64,000 nt of DNA from Nymphaea colorata (taxonomy: Eukaryota > Streptophyta > Magnoliopsida > Nymphaeales > Nymphaeaceae): NCBI RefSeq assembly GCF_008831285.2, contig NC_045148.1:11202183-11266182 (forward strand), given 5' to 3'. Below, piece after piece: positions 1 through 11,207 of the stretch (position 1 is its first letter; each line of letters starts with the position of its first letter). The position numbers and the translations under genes are program-made. The notes beneath the pieces are model-generated. The model ran no database searches. It was not told the DNA's origin and was given only the letters and a program-made list of their open reading frames with translations.

Positions 1-118
1 TACTTTTTCATTAGATGTAACTGAGGGGCTGTAAACATTATTTTTCTAGTTTTTTGATATCTGGTGGACTTCTTTTTATGTTGACTTGGAAATATGCACA
101 GTTTTTCTTTCATTTCAG

Positions 119-3100
119 GGGTTTCAGGAACTAGTCTGTTCAATTCTTTCAGTCTGATGGCCTACAATGTCTTCTACACTAGTATTCCTGTAATGGTGAA
201 TGTCTTGGACAAGGATCTTAGTGTGAAGACTGTAATGCAGCACCCTCAAATTTTATTCTACTGCCAAGCTGGAAGGTGGGAACTTATAAGTTGACAAGTA
301 CTTATGAGTTATAACTGAACAGTGCTTTTGTGTGTGTGTGTGTGTGTGTGTGTACAGCTTTACACAGATAAGCTATAATTGCTGTGCGGTTCCTAGTATA
401 AGCCATATGGTAACTGATATGGCTGATTTTTTTTTTTCCTTACAAAACCAGGCTACTGAACCCTAGTACCTTTGCTGGTTGGTTTGGAAGATCATTGTTC
501 CATGTGAGTAAAAATTTTCTTTGCTATTGTTGATTGATTTACTTTTTTAACTCCATATATGATCCTGAATTGTCTAAGTAAGCAGTACGTTCTGTGGTTT
601 GGGTGTGTTTCTCTCACGTTTTGTTTTGAAGCTGAAGCTCGAGTTTGTTTCACATGATTCTCATGTTCCAGCATTTGCTGTTTTGGAGTCCAGTGTGTAA
701 AGAGTGAAACAATGAAGTGCTTGTTGTAGTTGAAACTTCATTGAGACCTTTGTGTCAGTGGGTTGATGTAACAATTCCTACACAGCAGACACAAAACTAT
801 CCCAATAAGGAAGAGGAAAGAGGCACTGAGGCCAATCACCAAAAACACTCAAGAAATTGCCAAGGCACAGACCTTTCACTAACTAATGGTTAGAAGCACT
901 GAAGATACTGGATGACCCTCTGCTTATACAATTGGCCCAGGGTTCAGCTAGCCATTGGCTAAGACCCAACATCTCTAACTGGAGCAATTAGGACGAGCCC
1001 CCAACTAGTCAACCCTCTTGGTCAAAGTTCAAACTTCACCAAAATGAAAATGCAAAATAGTTATGCAGAAAAGTAGATACAAGAAAAAAAATACAATAAA
1101 TGTACATCATAACATACATGTACTTACATAATAACATAACTAAATACATTTTTAACATCTATTGATATATAGGCCATTCCTTAATGGAAGCCATAGCTAT
1201 AAGAGTCCTGACAGATGTCATAAGGGGCACAGGGGCAACCCTATGGATGGGAGGGGAATCAACAATTTAAATAGAGTGCAGCCATCTATTTTGCTCCATG
1301 ATAGTATACCAAACTCGCATTCAGCTGATGTGTTTCTTCATGAGACTAGTCTAACCAGAGATGTTAGAAGGCTATCCTTCAACATTCTTGTGCTAGGAGA
1401 ATTGAGTCAGTTGACACACTTCTCAGAAGTGTCTTGTGCAACGGTCCACAAATTGTTAAACCTATAAGAGGTAGGGAGCTTATGCTCACATTGTAGTCCA
1501 ATTGGAAGGTCTACACTACATTGTCACCGTTCATCCATGAGAAATAACCAGTGTCATCCTACTCCATTGAATAATTAGCACTTTCCACAGGTCAAGCCTG
1601 GTATTCATTTTCTCATATATGAGTTATTCTCATATATATGAGATAATATGACATAACAAGGCTGTGCATACCACTAAATAGCTAGCGCCATTGGTATTCT
1701 ATCAGAATTTTACACTTATCTTCTTATGCTTATATTGGGGTTAGTTTTCAACTGTACTCAAGCATATCCTACTCAACCACTGCAACTGAAGAGTACATAT
1801 CAGGAACTTCATGTACTCTTTATGGCATGTCAAGGTTTGGAAAGCTATTTGTCAGCCTATTTGCTAACGCACCAACCAGTTAGTACCAGAAGCTTTCCCT
1901 TTCCTGAAGAAAATTCAATCCTGCATGTGATTCATGATTTGGCTAATGTTAGCTTATAATAATCTATAACAGGCACTTGTTGTGTTTATTATTAGCATAC
2001 ATGTGTATGCTGACGACAAAAGGGAAATGGAAGAGTTATCGATGGTTGCACTTTCTGGATGCATTTGGTTGCAGGCGTTTGTTGTTACAATGGAGACCAA
2101 GTAAGCTTCTGCTTTTTAATTTTTTAGCAAAATAGTAGTTTAATTCTGTATTATAGCCATCCCAAGCTACCATATTTTTTGTGGTGTGCTTATTTTTTTT
2201 CTTCTTCTCTATTTTCTAACTTCAGTTTTTCTCTTAATAAGCCACTTCTATGACCTTTGTGATCAAGGGATTTTCTAACACATGCTAAATCATATTTTCT
2301 GTGAGTCAAAGACTTAATGTTTTATCTTTGTTCATTCCAGTAGGTTAAATGCATAAAAAACATGTAAGCAAGATTCATATATCAGCAGATTTTTGAAGAA
2401 TGGAATGGAAACTAGCTGTGCATGAACTTGCAGTTTAGATGCTCCTGCAAGGACTGGATAGATAGTTTTGGCAACAGTAGCCTCTGATTACTTGACCATT
2501 CATAGACATCTACTAGGCTGCACCATCAATCACTTAGATGAAACGTATAAAGACATCCTGAAGATTTGATCTTCTTAATTTTTTGATTTATTATGGCTCA
2601 GAAAAAGTGTATTGGTTTTTTGTTCAGAAAAAAAGGTGAAAATATCTTTTTTTGTTGTTGTATTTCTCTTAATACTATTTTCACATGTGTTTAGCTGTTG
2701 TGGATCCTGTGTTTTTGGTAGTTTGGATAAGTTATTTTGTTGGAACAATCAATATCTATCTTCCAATACACGACATTCTGGAGCTAGATAGGTGATTCAA
2801 GTATTCAACTGCTTGGTGAGTCCACAAGCACACTCCATATACATATAGAACGAGAACCTGGTTCTAGGAATGACAGAATGTAGATTGGATGCAGTGAAAA
2901 GAGGTGATCTTCACGTTGTATTTCAATATGTCCATCATAATACCAGGATTTGTTATGGACAGGGGAAGTGATATAGGAAGTAGAGGCAGGGAACAAGCCT
3001 AAAAGTTTGCTAGGAAGAGCAGAAGCAAAATATATTTATGGAACGATTATATAGGCAAAAAAAATATAACTCAAATTGTAGCATCAAATATGTAAATAAG

Positions 3101-3900
3101 AAAAACATGAAAGTTAAACATATAATTATAGTTCTCATATATATTATCATGAAAAATAAAAAATCATTGGAAAAAATAAGAAAAAAACAGTAAAAAAGCT
3201 AAAAGATTGAGTAAAAAGTAAAAATAAATTAATTGAGGAGTGAGTTTCCATTGGAAACGAAACAAGCTCTCCACAAATGAGAAACAAGTTTCTCCGCTCT
3301 TCCTCTTTGAGAGAAGCATCAAGTTTCTGGGTTTCTCAAATGTGACTTCAAGGAATTTTCTTTTAGGTGTAAGTTTCTGGTTACTATTGTACATCTTCGT
3401 CAGTTCTTATACTTGTTTATGGGTGGTTTGTTTGAAACTAAAGGAGACTAGAAGAACAGAAAAAAGAGAGCCTTTTTTTGTTTCAGTGGAATATGTGCAA
3501 GATATATATTTGTATGTGCATTTTTGCCTACCTGAAGGTGACGATATACAAGTGGCCCTTTTGTTATTCGAAGTACGTTGTATGGTTTTATGTATTACCC
3601 TGAATTTGAGGCGCAAAGTGGACGTAAACTTGATCCCAACCAAGGGATAGCTAAAGTGGAGTTTGGCTTGTGCGCAATAGTTGACATGCTCTTCCAGCAA
3701 CTAAGACAGTACGTTTCTCATCATGAATAAAATGATAAAAGCCAGTCTAGTAGCAGTATTTACGTTTTCATAATTAGAATCTATTTTTTAAAAAATGGAT
3801 TGCTTTTAAATCTGTCAGTCATTCTCCACTGAACCGGCTAACCATGTTTCTTTTTTGTAAGATGTCCAGGCAAAAGAACTTGGTAAAACCAGTTTTCTAT

Positions 3901-3940
<40 letters not shown>

Positions 3941-4546
3941 TCTAGTTCTCTGATCGCCTTATGTTATTTGACTGCAGTTCGTTCACGATATATCAGCATA
4001 TTGCAATATGGTTAAACCTTGCTGCTTTTTACATCATCAATTTCATTGTTAGTGCTTTGCCGTTGGCCGGCATGTACACCATAATGTTCCGTGTCTGCAG
4101 ACAGCCATCCTACTGGTTTGCGATGCTTGTGAGTTCTCTATCGGTTCTCATGAGGATATGGGTGGTTTTCAGTTTCCTCACGTTTTTGAATTACAGAATT
4201 TCTGTTGCAGCTTATTGTGGTTTCAGGGATGGGCCCAGTGCTTGCGCTAAAGTACTTCCGTTATACATATAGATCAAGTGCCATCAATGTACTTCAACAA
4301 GCAGAATACTCACGATCACGCACATCCGCTCTTGCAAACATTGAGCATCCGCTAAGGGTCGTCGAGAAGGAAGTTTCCCCACTGTCCACACCTCAATCTA
4401 AAAGTCGAGCTTCTGTTTATGAACCACTTCTCCACGATTCCCCATCTGCAGCCAGAAGATCTTTGGGATCAAGTACAGCATTTGAGCTTTTTCAATCTCC
4501 ATCAAGACTTTCGTCAAGTTATTCAAGAAATTGCAAAAATAATTGA
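119..4546 (+). CDS. ALA2: P4-type ATPase (phospholipid flippase), ALA2-like, C-terminal part only
   Basis: 3' end of an aminophospholipid-flippase P4-ATPase gene; the catalytic part lies left of the window. Exons read by eye: 119-275, 452-503, 1973-2100, 3978-4128 and 4211-4546 (TAA stop), all GT-AG with matching phases. The joined frame runs through SLMAYNVFYTSIPV and MQHPQILFYCQAGR, then membrane segments VVFIISIHVYA, GCIWLQAFVV, FYIINFIVSALP and PSYWFAMLLIVVSGMGPVLA, and a soluble tail with YEPLL and SSYSRNCKNN. These match the last transmembrane helices and C-terminus of plant ALA2, the most divergent plant P4-ATPase, which with an ALIS subunit moves phosphatidylserine across endomembranes. 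Introns 2 and 4 are long (about 1.5 and 1.9 kb) and contain only low-complexity DNA. Family assignment is confident; the ortholog label is by similarity remembered, not searched. Confidence 0.9.
329..353. repeat. (TG)n microsatellite in ALA2 intron
   Basis: About twelve uninterrupted TG units between two exons of the flippase gene. No coding effect. Confidence 0.9.
3901..3943. repeat. (CT)n microsatellite before ALA2 exon
   Basis: Pyrimidine run with a few TT interruptions, ending about 35 bases before the acceptor at 3976-3977. It lengthens the polypyrimidine environment of that 3' splice site. Confidence 0.85.
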
Positions 4547-7500
4547 TTCTTAGTGGTCCATAGTATCACTACAGTGTCTGTACAATCTTTACATAGCAAT
4601 AATTGAATTTTCTCTCTCTTACCAAGTATACTGGTTCATAAAGCTGTTGTAGCATTTGTAGGGAATCCACTAATAGGTACCATTGATCTTCAACCTGAGA
4701 TATTGTTTTCAGAAGATTACAGGAAAGCAACGAACTTGCATTTCCTAGTAATAGAAATACGTGAAAGGTGTACAGAGCAGATGTTATGTGAAACGCCGAG
4801 GTATCCTAAGGAATTTCTTTTAGTTCTTTCTCACCCATTTATTTTGATTGCCAAAAATGTTTTAGCATTGTGTGCCTTTTGAGCTTGTCCCGAAAATTAT
4901 CACTATGGTATGAATGAATGGACTAGGGAGTTTCGGCCCTTCTTTGGGCAGTAGGAAATTAGGGGTTTCTTTTTTTGCAGGAGATTTTCCAATGCAGAGC
5001 TGCTGGGGTTTTGGGTCCCCTCTATTTTTATTGCTTCAAAGAGTGAAGAATAGACGTACAGAAAGGATAAAAAAACAGTAGGCAAACAGCTACTGGAAAC
5101 CATCAAGAAAGCCAACTTTGCTCGGGACTTTGAGTGCTGTATTGTCACCAATCTGTGGCCCTGAAAAATAGTTCATTCACTTGTCAGATTTTGAACCAGA
5201 AACGTTTCTTCCACTTCCAACCAAAGCCATGGATGTAAGCAGGATTGGAGTCTATTGCTTCTTCATGTTTCACACACTGCTTAGCTTGAGGTGCAACTGC
5301 TTTTTAAAGCGGTGTGGAAACCAGTTTGGCTGCTTGAACTTGACTCAAGCTTGGCTCTTCTTTCAAACCAATCAAGTTCCATTACTGAACATGAAGAAAC
5401 CACATGAGGGTTGTGAAACCGGAGTATCCTTCCAATTTTATCAGATGTCTCCGAAGAGACAAAACCTATTCAGGCTTGAACAAATGGTGGTGCCTGTGGA
5501 TCTGAACTCATACTGGGTTTCTTGGAAAATAAGTTTGCCAAATTAATTGAAGGGAACAGAATGGAGAAGGTACTTATAGATTAATAAGCGAGCTGTCTGA
5601 AAATGTGTAGTTTTCATTAGGCGAATGAAAAGAAACCAGTTACGTATCCGTTTGCTTAGTTGATAATTTTACTTGTCTGGTAAAACTAGGAATTTAGAGT
5701 TGATAACTTTACTTTGTCTGGTAAAATTAGGAATTGAGAGTTACTTAGCTCTTGCAACGTCAACAAGTAAGAAAGCAACTTCTTTATACGTTCTTCTTGT
5801 ACAATTCTTGATGTGCCTTCATGGAAGGATATAGTTCCCGTCTATTCTTATGCCAATGAACTTCACTTTGGGACATCTTAGTATCCTTCTAAATATGAAA
5901 GGCATCGTTCAGTTGGATATGCTCCACTGCAAGGATCTGTCATTCCACTAGTAACACTTGCTTCAGGGCCAACGTCGTCCTATTTTACAGAAGCTTGGGT
6001 GGTGCGGTTAATCTAACCAGGGACTTGAATTTGGATCCGTTCAGTCGTTGATTCGGTGAAAACGACAGTGTGTGGACGGAAATTACAAAGCTGGTTTAAG
6101 TGCATGTTCGGGTGCACAATTACATTACAGCCCCTAAAAAGATAGGCAAATCCCGCCTTCCCCACGGGGACAAAATTAGGAAACAAAAAGCTGTTTCCCC
6201 TTGTCGTCCTCGTTGGACGGCAGCATCGTTTGGATAGAGTCTGAGTCGGAGCCCTATACCAAGATGATTAGGGGTGAATCAGGGAAGGGGAGCCAGCAGG
6301 GGGGCCATGGCCTCCCCTCACATTTTGGAAAAAAAAAAGTAGTTGTCATATTTTTGAAAATTTTTAGTTTCGCCCATGTAAAAATTTTGGAAAATATTGC
6401 TTGGTGCTTGTACAAATTTTGCAAATATTATTCGGCCCTTCGGACTTTGGAGGCCGGCTTCTTGTGTTACGCCTCCAATGCAGTAACTGGTATTCGACCA
6501 GTTCCTAAGTCCTTGACCCATACCTAGACTTGACCTAGCTTAGACGTAGCCCGACCTAGCCTAAACCGAGACATGACCGAGCCCACTTTACCAATGGTTC
6601 TTAATCTAGTTACTTTGAACCACCGAGCCTACCCTTAGATCCATTCCGACCTCACCCCTAACTCAGCCTTAGTTAGGACTACGTTCACTAGTTGGCTAGC
6701 TCGGCACTCCTTAGCTGGACTAGTCGACTTCCGCTCGGCACCAACAGCAGCGGCATCATCGGCGAGTGTTGCCAAGCTTCCCTCGGCAGCTCTCACAGCT
6801 ATCGGCCAGACCTACAACCCTTTACAGCAGCATCACCTTCGGCGATCTCTGCAGAAGTAGCAGCATATTCCTAAGCTTTGGGACCTCCTCGGACATCAGC
6901 ATCAGTGTGTGGGCTAACCATCCACCCCAGTCTCGTGGCAGAATTTCCAGCGGTTGCAGAGCTCCTCATCGGCATCCTTAGCTACCTCTGGTCCATCGGC
7001 AGCAGGCAGCTGTCTCCTCGCCGAGCCAACTCGGTAGCTTCTTTGGCGGCAGTCCTCGGCACCTTTGGCCGAGCCCTTCCTCCTCCTCTTCCTCCACCAT
7101 AGCTGTGATACATCTGGCACGGCTTAGCCGTGGGTATTCACGCGATGTCCCCTTGTTGGTTTGAGCCAAGCTAGTCATGGCTGGTATGTGTTCTCACCCT
7201 CCTATAAATTTTTTGTTGGGCTTGAGAGTTCATACATGCTTTGATTTTTAGCCCGGCTTTGGCCATATTGTCTCCAGTGGTACCTCTAAAGCTCACGGCC
7301 AACGATAAGACCACATGTCAGCAAGTCTACCTAGGGATAGGGATTGGGTGTGGTTTGTTCGTTTAGGTTTATGGTTTGCTTGAGTGAGTTGTGAGAGTGC
7401 ATTGTATCGATCGCGGTTGTACGGCCTACCCCACTTCATTGTAGTAGGTAGCAAGACCTTGGGTTCGGGTATCCTCACTTGTATCATTTGACCTAAGGGA

Positions 7501-8460
7501 TTTTTGCGTTGGGGTTCCTGTTCGGCTGGGTAGATTCATTGTATTAACTTGTTCTAGGTTTGTGTTGTCGGCTTCTCGAGAGATCTTGGGAGTAGGATTC
7601 GGCAATCATGGGAACTTTTTTAGTCTCACATGGTCAGATCCTAACATTCTATCATGACGTGTCCAGCCTAGTCTTTGGCCCTCGTCTTGGTGTGCTCGTT
7701 GCTCTTCGGCAGCATCGTCAATGGCTCTCGGCCAACTCTAGGCAGGCCCATATCAGCTACCAAGTGTCCACCACTCCGCAATCACATGGAGAAGACCCAA
7801 TCTTGGTCTACCATAAGTTCCAGACTGCCTACTGCTGCCGACTTCCTGCCTTTGCTGACTTGCAGCCCGCGTCTGATCTTGCTGCATGCTTCTTTGGGAG
7901 TAGTATGACTCTTATCAGATTTGCTTTATCTGGATCTTCTGCATGAGTTGATCAACCTATGGCCATTATTCAATTGAAAGCATCATTTTAATATTCATTT
8001 GATGCTGATCCAATTTCTTTCTTCTATATCACATGGCTATTCATTTGGATATTCCATTTTAGACGTACCAACATAGTAAATCCAAATTAGATTAACAATT
8101 TGGCCTTTGATTTAGCCTTTGATTTAGTTGAAGTCAACCTACTTGAATTGAAGATTACTGCATGTTAAAATTCATGGATTTGTGGGAGGAATTCCTATTT
8201 TAAATCCATGAATCAAAGATTTTAGATTCGCCAAGTATCATCATGCTACGGAGGCAAAATGCGAATCCCATTAGCAACTGAGTAGTTTGACCCAATTTCA
8301 CAATCCGGTCGTCGTCGGGAAGCTAGATCTGGATCTGAATAGCTCTAGATTCGATTTCCAATGGTCCCACAGGTTCGGTCCAAGCGATCGGCCGCACCAC
8401 ACTCCGCGAGGCGTGGAGGATTCCTCCTCAAAGCCTCTAGATCCTGACCGTCCATTTATA
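4547..8460. other. Gene-poor interval between ALA2 and the snoRNA gene
   Basis: The first few hundred bases are presumably the ALA2 3' UTR. Open frames of up to about 120 codons exist (for example 5181-5546), but they lack splice context, domain resemblance or codon character. An imperfect direct repeat of about 40 bases lies at 5658-5738. From about 6200 to 7950 the DNA becomes GC-rich and low-complexity, with many decayed frames on both strands; it looks like an old transposable-element remnant, but I found no protease, integrase, reverse-transcriptase or primer-binding motif to classify it. Confidence 0.6.
5658..5738. repeat. Imperfect tandem duplication, about 40 bp x 2
   Basis: The phrase beginning agttgataa at 5658 recurs at 5698 with a few substitutions and small indels. 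Confidence 0.7.
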
Positions 8461-8467
8461 TCTTCTC

Positions 8468-8499
8468 TAGGGTTAGGGTTTTCCCGTGATCTATTTAAG
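8468..8499 (+). promoter_or_regulatory. Telo box plus TATA-like element (snoRNA gene promoter)
   Basis: The sequence ctagggttagggtttt (8468-8483) contains the reverse-oriented telo box (AAACCCTA family). Ten bases on is TATTTAAG (8492-8499), a plausible TATA element. In plants, telo boxes mark promoters of ribosomal-protein and snoRNA genes. What follows for about 1.5 kb has no convincing protein frame but contains snoRNA structures, so I read this as the promoter of a non-coding snoRNA precursor starting near 8525. Function is inferred. Confidence 0.55.
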
Positions 8500-8857
8500 T
8501 CCTGCTTTCCGCACTCGTCATGCGCGGTGGGGAGTTAGCGCTAGCGGTCTGCCGGTTGGGAAGAACCGACCGCCATGGCGAGCGTAGGGGACTCTTTCGT
8601 TGGGAGGAAGAAGAAGAGTTGCAGAGTTGATCTTCATAGCTAAAATTGTACGCCTCTCTCCCACTATTTCTTTAGGAGAAGGCTTCCTGTTGGTTGACTC
8701 TGGTTGCAACTTTATGGGTGATTGGTGGGAGCGTGCTTTCAGAGATGAGGGCGAGAAGGAGGGATGTCCTGCAATTGGAGAATATGGATCAGGTCACCCT
8801 GCGGGTGACTCGCTCAACGACCACTTTTCTGATTGGTATTAAAACAGGACGGTGGAA

Positions 8858-8910
8858 GCAAACACTATGAGTCATAATGCACACGGATGCGTGTGAGACT
8901 TTGTGTTTGT
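8858..8910 (+). ncRNA. Candidate structured-RNA hairpin in snoRNA precursor
   Basis: Three nested helices can be drawn: CAAACAC (8859-8865) with GTGTTTG (8903-8909), AGTC (8870-8873) with GACT (8897-8900), and CACAC (8880-8884) with GTGTG (8891-8895) around a six-base loop. Internal loops separate them, as in an H/ACA half. No clear H or ACA box follows, so this is only a structural candidate. Confidence 0.25.
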
Positions 8911-9510
8911 AACGTTTAGGGTGTCACCCGCGGAATGTCCTTATCCTCTCTTGTGGTTGAGTGCTCGCGCATGGTGTCGACATATTTCATTCCTCTCTTC
9001 TTTTTTGTCCGTTTATTTCCTTGTCTCCGTTTAGTAGCTTTTCTAGATTTGCAAAGTAGACGGCAGAGTGTCGTTTCTCCATCCGCTTCTTTTGCTTGTC
9101 ACAGGGATTTTCAGTTCCTTGATGACACGTTCCCTAGAAGCGATAGTGAATTAGTAGCTCCTCGTTCTATCACTGTGAAGCGGCCTAATTATCATGCTGC
9201 TTTCCGATCGATGGAGCTTTGATATATCCCTATTAGATTAATTTGATTTTGGGTCTCCTTTCTCTCCTTTTGGTATTTTTCTTATGTCAATGCTTCTTAA
9301 TCTGGTCATTTAGATCCTTCGGTATCCAATTGACTCGTTCCCTTGAAGCAAGAGTAAGGGCTTTATTCTGCTTTTCTTCCTATCTGAATTTTTTAATATT
9401 TCAGATGCCTCGGAGTGAGCTTACACTGCTTTTTGCTGTCATTTTTTATTTCAAATCCTTGGCGGTCCGTTCACATTATTTTCTTTCTCCCATTAATTCC
9501 TTTTGATGAT

Positions 9511-9596
9511 CATGCACCGGTGATGACCACTCATAGACCTGTAATGATGGCGAAGATGATCGCAGTAAATGAACATCTAAGGGACTGAGGTGCATG
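9511..9596 (+). ncRNA. Box C/D snoRNA guiding 18S rRNA 2'-O-methylation (U61-like)
   Basis: All hallmarks are present. An 8-bp perfect terminal stem joins CATGCACC (9511-9518) to GGTGCATG (9589-9596). Box C is GTGATGA (9520-9526) and box D is CTGA (9585-9588). Internal D'/C'-like boxes are CTGT (9539-9542) and GATGATC (9554-9560). Directly upstream of box D, GAACATCTAAGGG (9571-9583) is perfectly antisense, over 13 bases, to the conserved 18S segment CCCUUAGAUGUUC near the 3' major domain. By the box D+5 rule the methylated base is the first U of CCCUU, the uridine I recall as the target of human SNORD61 (U61). The molecule would act in the nucleolus with fibrillarin, Nop56/58 and the 15.5K protein. 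Position numbering and family name are from memory; the structure and complementarity are seen directly. Confidence 0.8.
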
Positions 9597-9741
9597 TTTG
9601 ATTGTTTTCCTTTTAGGTGTATTTTTTGTTAAATATGATCTTTCTTTGTTTTCCGAAATCCACTGTAAACGGATGTTTTTGAATTTTATTCAACGAAAAC
9701 TTTTACGGAGAAATATGACGGCACCTTTGGAACATCTTGGG

Positions 9742-9872
9742 TTGCTTCCTACGTGTTTGTCGCTGCTTGGGTACCGTCTTTTGTGGCTTATTGAAGCGAA
9801 GCAAAGAGAGAATGCTCCCCTCGCTATCCACTTGCACCTCTATGTGCATTTGGACGTTGGGGTGCTACACAG
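9742..9872 (+). ncRNA. Candidate H/ACA box snoRNA
   Basis: Layout is hairpin, H box, hairpin, ACA. Hairpin 1 closes with TTGCTTC (9742-9748) and GAAGCGA (9793-9799, one G-U pair). An H box AGAGAA fits ANANNA at 9807-9812. Hairpin 2 has lower stem GCTCCCC/GGGGTGC (9814-9820 and 9859-9865, one U-U mismatch) and upper stem TCCA-TGCAC/GTGCA-TGGA (9827-9854). Between them is an open pocket of TCGCTA on the 5' side and CGTT on the 3' side. ACA at 9867-9869 lies one base after the stem, leaving CAG as the three 3'-terminal bases, exactly the canonical spacing. Such RNAs guide pseudouridylation with dyskerin/NAP57. I could not assign the target uridine. Confidence 0.6.
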
Positions 9873-9926
9873 TGGCTGAAATAATTTGAACCTGACTTAA
9901 TGTTCTAGATAGTCTTGGTGAATAAA

Positions 9927-9999
9927 GCGATGACCTAGTGTGAATCCTGTTCATCGTAGTCTTATGTTGAAACACTATTTGAGGTGTTCAACCTGACGC
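9927..9999 (+). ncRNA. Candidate orphan box C/D snoRNA
   Basis: A box C-like GCGATGA (9927-9933) and box D CTGA (9993-9996) lie 60 bases apart, flanked by weak pairing (AAAGCG against CGCCTTT, one bulge). A D'-like CTGT is at 9947-9950. The guide upstream of box D (GAGGTGTTCAAC, 9981-9992) matches no rRNA segment I can recall, so it would be an orphan. The non-consensus C box and weak stem make this much less certain than its neighbours. Confidence 0.35.
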
Positions 10000-10005
10000 C
10001 TTTAC

Positions 10006-11207
10006 GTTCTTCTTAACAAATCTTTCAACTATGCGGCTGTTTATTAGGTTTGGTGGGTGTCCAAAATTGGTCTTATCTTTTTTTATATGATTTTTCTCAC
10101 CCAAAAAATTGACCTGGTTTTTTATCTCAGACTTTGCTAGATATTTCAAACGAAGGTTGCTGCCTCGATCTATGCTAGATTCTTGTTTCACGGAGCCTGA
10201 GTGGATTGTCTTCTATTTGTTGAGAAGAACGTGGCGGGGGCGGACTTGTTGTATCTTCCCACTGCGGATGCTTCGTTTTCTTTGTATCTAATGAGGATTT
10301 CCTGTGCCTTCATAGCTGAAGGCTGTAAGGTAGTTTGATGCGATAACTTTGTACCATGACTATAGTTTGTAACAGACATGCTCCAATGTAAAAATCTCCA
10401 ATCTATTTGCCAGATTTAATCAATGAGTGATGACTAATTATAGTTTTTTTTTTCATTATTCATTTATTTGTTTTTGTGACTTTCGTCCGTTCATCCCCAC
10501 TATTCTCTCCCTCTCTGTTGCCCAGGCCCCTAACTCTAATTGAAGGCAGGTATTCAACTTAAACCAATCTTGGATGGGGATTTCAACTCTATCTCCATAA
10601 AATTCGTTTGAGGCTGTTTCAACCGTGTTGTGAATTATGGTGCAAACAACGGATTAAGGTTTTCAAACTTTGTTCTAATTAAATATCAAATTGAATAATT
10701 TCCGTTGGGTCCTTAAAGTTGGACCCTAATTTTCAGAGCGTCTTTGTCGACGGTCGGGATGCGGTTTTTTTAATTTTAAACTTTTGAATTATCATGTTTC
10801 ATGTGAAAAAAGCGAAAAGTTTCGTAACACAAAAAGCAAGCACACACAGCAAAAATACCGCATCCTCTCAAGTTAACGGTACACAGTTCTCTGTAACTCA
10901 TTTGAGAAAGTAATTAAAATTTTGATAGTCGGACTAGAAAGCCTTGTGCAAACAAGTACTGTAAATATACAAATATCAGTGACGCATTGATAACCCTAGT
11001 TAAGGGAGATTGTTCATGAACATTTACACCATTTGCGGACGCAAGGCAGGCAATAGTTGCAGGGTGACACCGCCCGCCCCCGTCAACAGCCACAACAATT
11101 GGACCAATCAAGTCAAGCAACATACAGCTCCACAGCATCCAAATTCCTGTTGTGGTGCAGTGCCTGAAAGTGAACACTGAAGTGCTCCATGCAAATGGCA
11201 ATCAGCG
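10006..11207. other. Convergent interval between snoRNA gene and SP1-type gene
   Basis: No protein frame with recognisable features. It should hold the 3' end of the snoRNA precursor and the 3' UTR of the minus-strand E3 ligase. A perfect 6-bp hairpin GCCTTC/GAAGGC lies near 10306-10323. The remainder is AT-rich unique DNA. Confidence 0.5.

Larger units (their letters stand above)
8525..10005 (+). ncRNA. Putative polycistronic snoRNA precursor (host transcript)
   Basis: Region between the telo-box/TATA promoter and the last snoRNA candidate. Open frames here (60-95 codons) resemble no protein known to me and are interrupted by the RNA structures. It contains one well-supported box C/D snoRNA (9511-9596), one H/ACA candidate (9742-9872) and one weaker C/D candidate (9927-9999), all on the + strand. 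Plants commonly express snoRNAs as clusters from one RNA polymerase II promoter, so a shared precursor is the simplest reading. The first base is estimated from the TATA position and the 3' end is unknown; transcription may run on to about 10.4 kb. It converges on the SP1-type gene on the opposite strand. Confidence 0.5.

Noticed and set aside
5181-5546. 121-codon plus-strand frame downstream of ALA2
   Set aside because: No homology, no promoter or splice signals; compositionally like its surroundings.
6690-7930. LTR retrotransposon body
   Set aside because: GC-rich and decayed, but no gag, protease, reverse transcriptase, primer-binding site or matching LTR pair was visible.
8690-8860. Complete H/ACA snoRNA around hairpin GTCACCC/GGGTGAC (8793-8809)
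   Set aside because: The lower stem (ATCAG/CTGAT) is lopsided, the pocket lacks a 5' arm and the ACA is too far from the stem.
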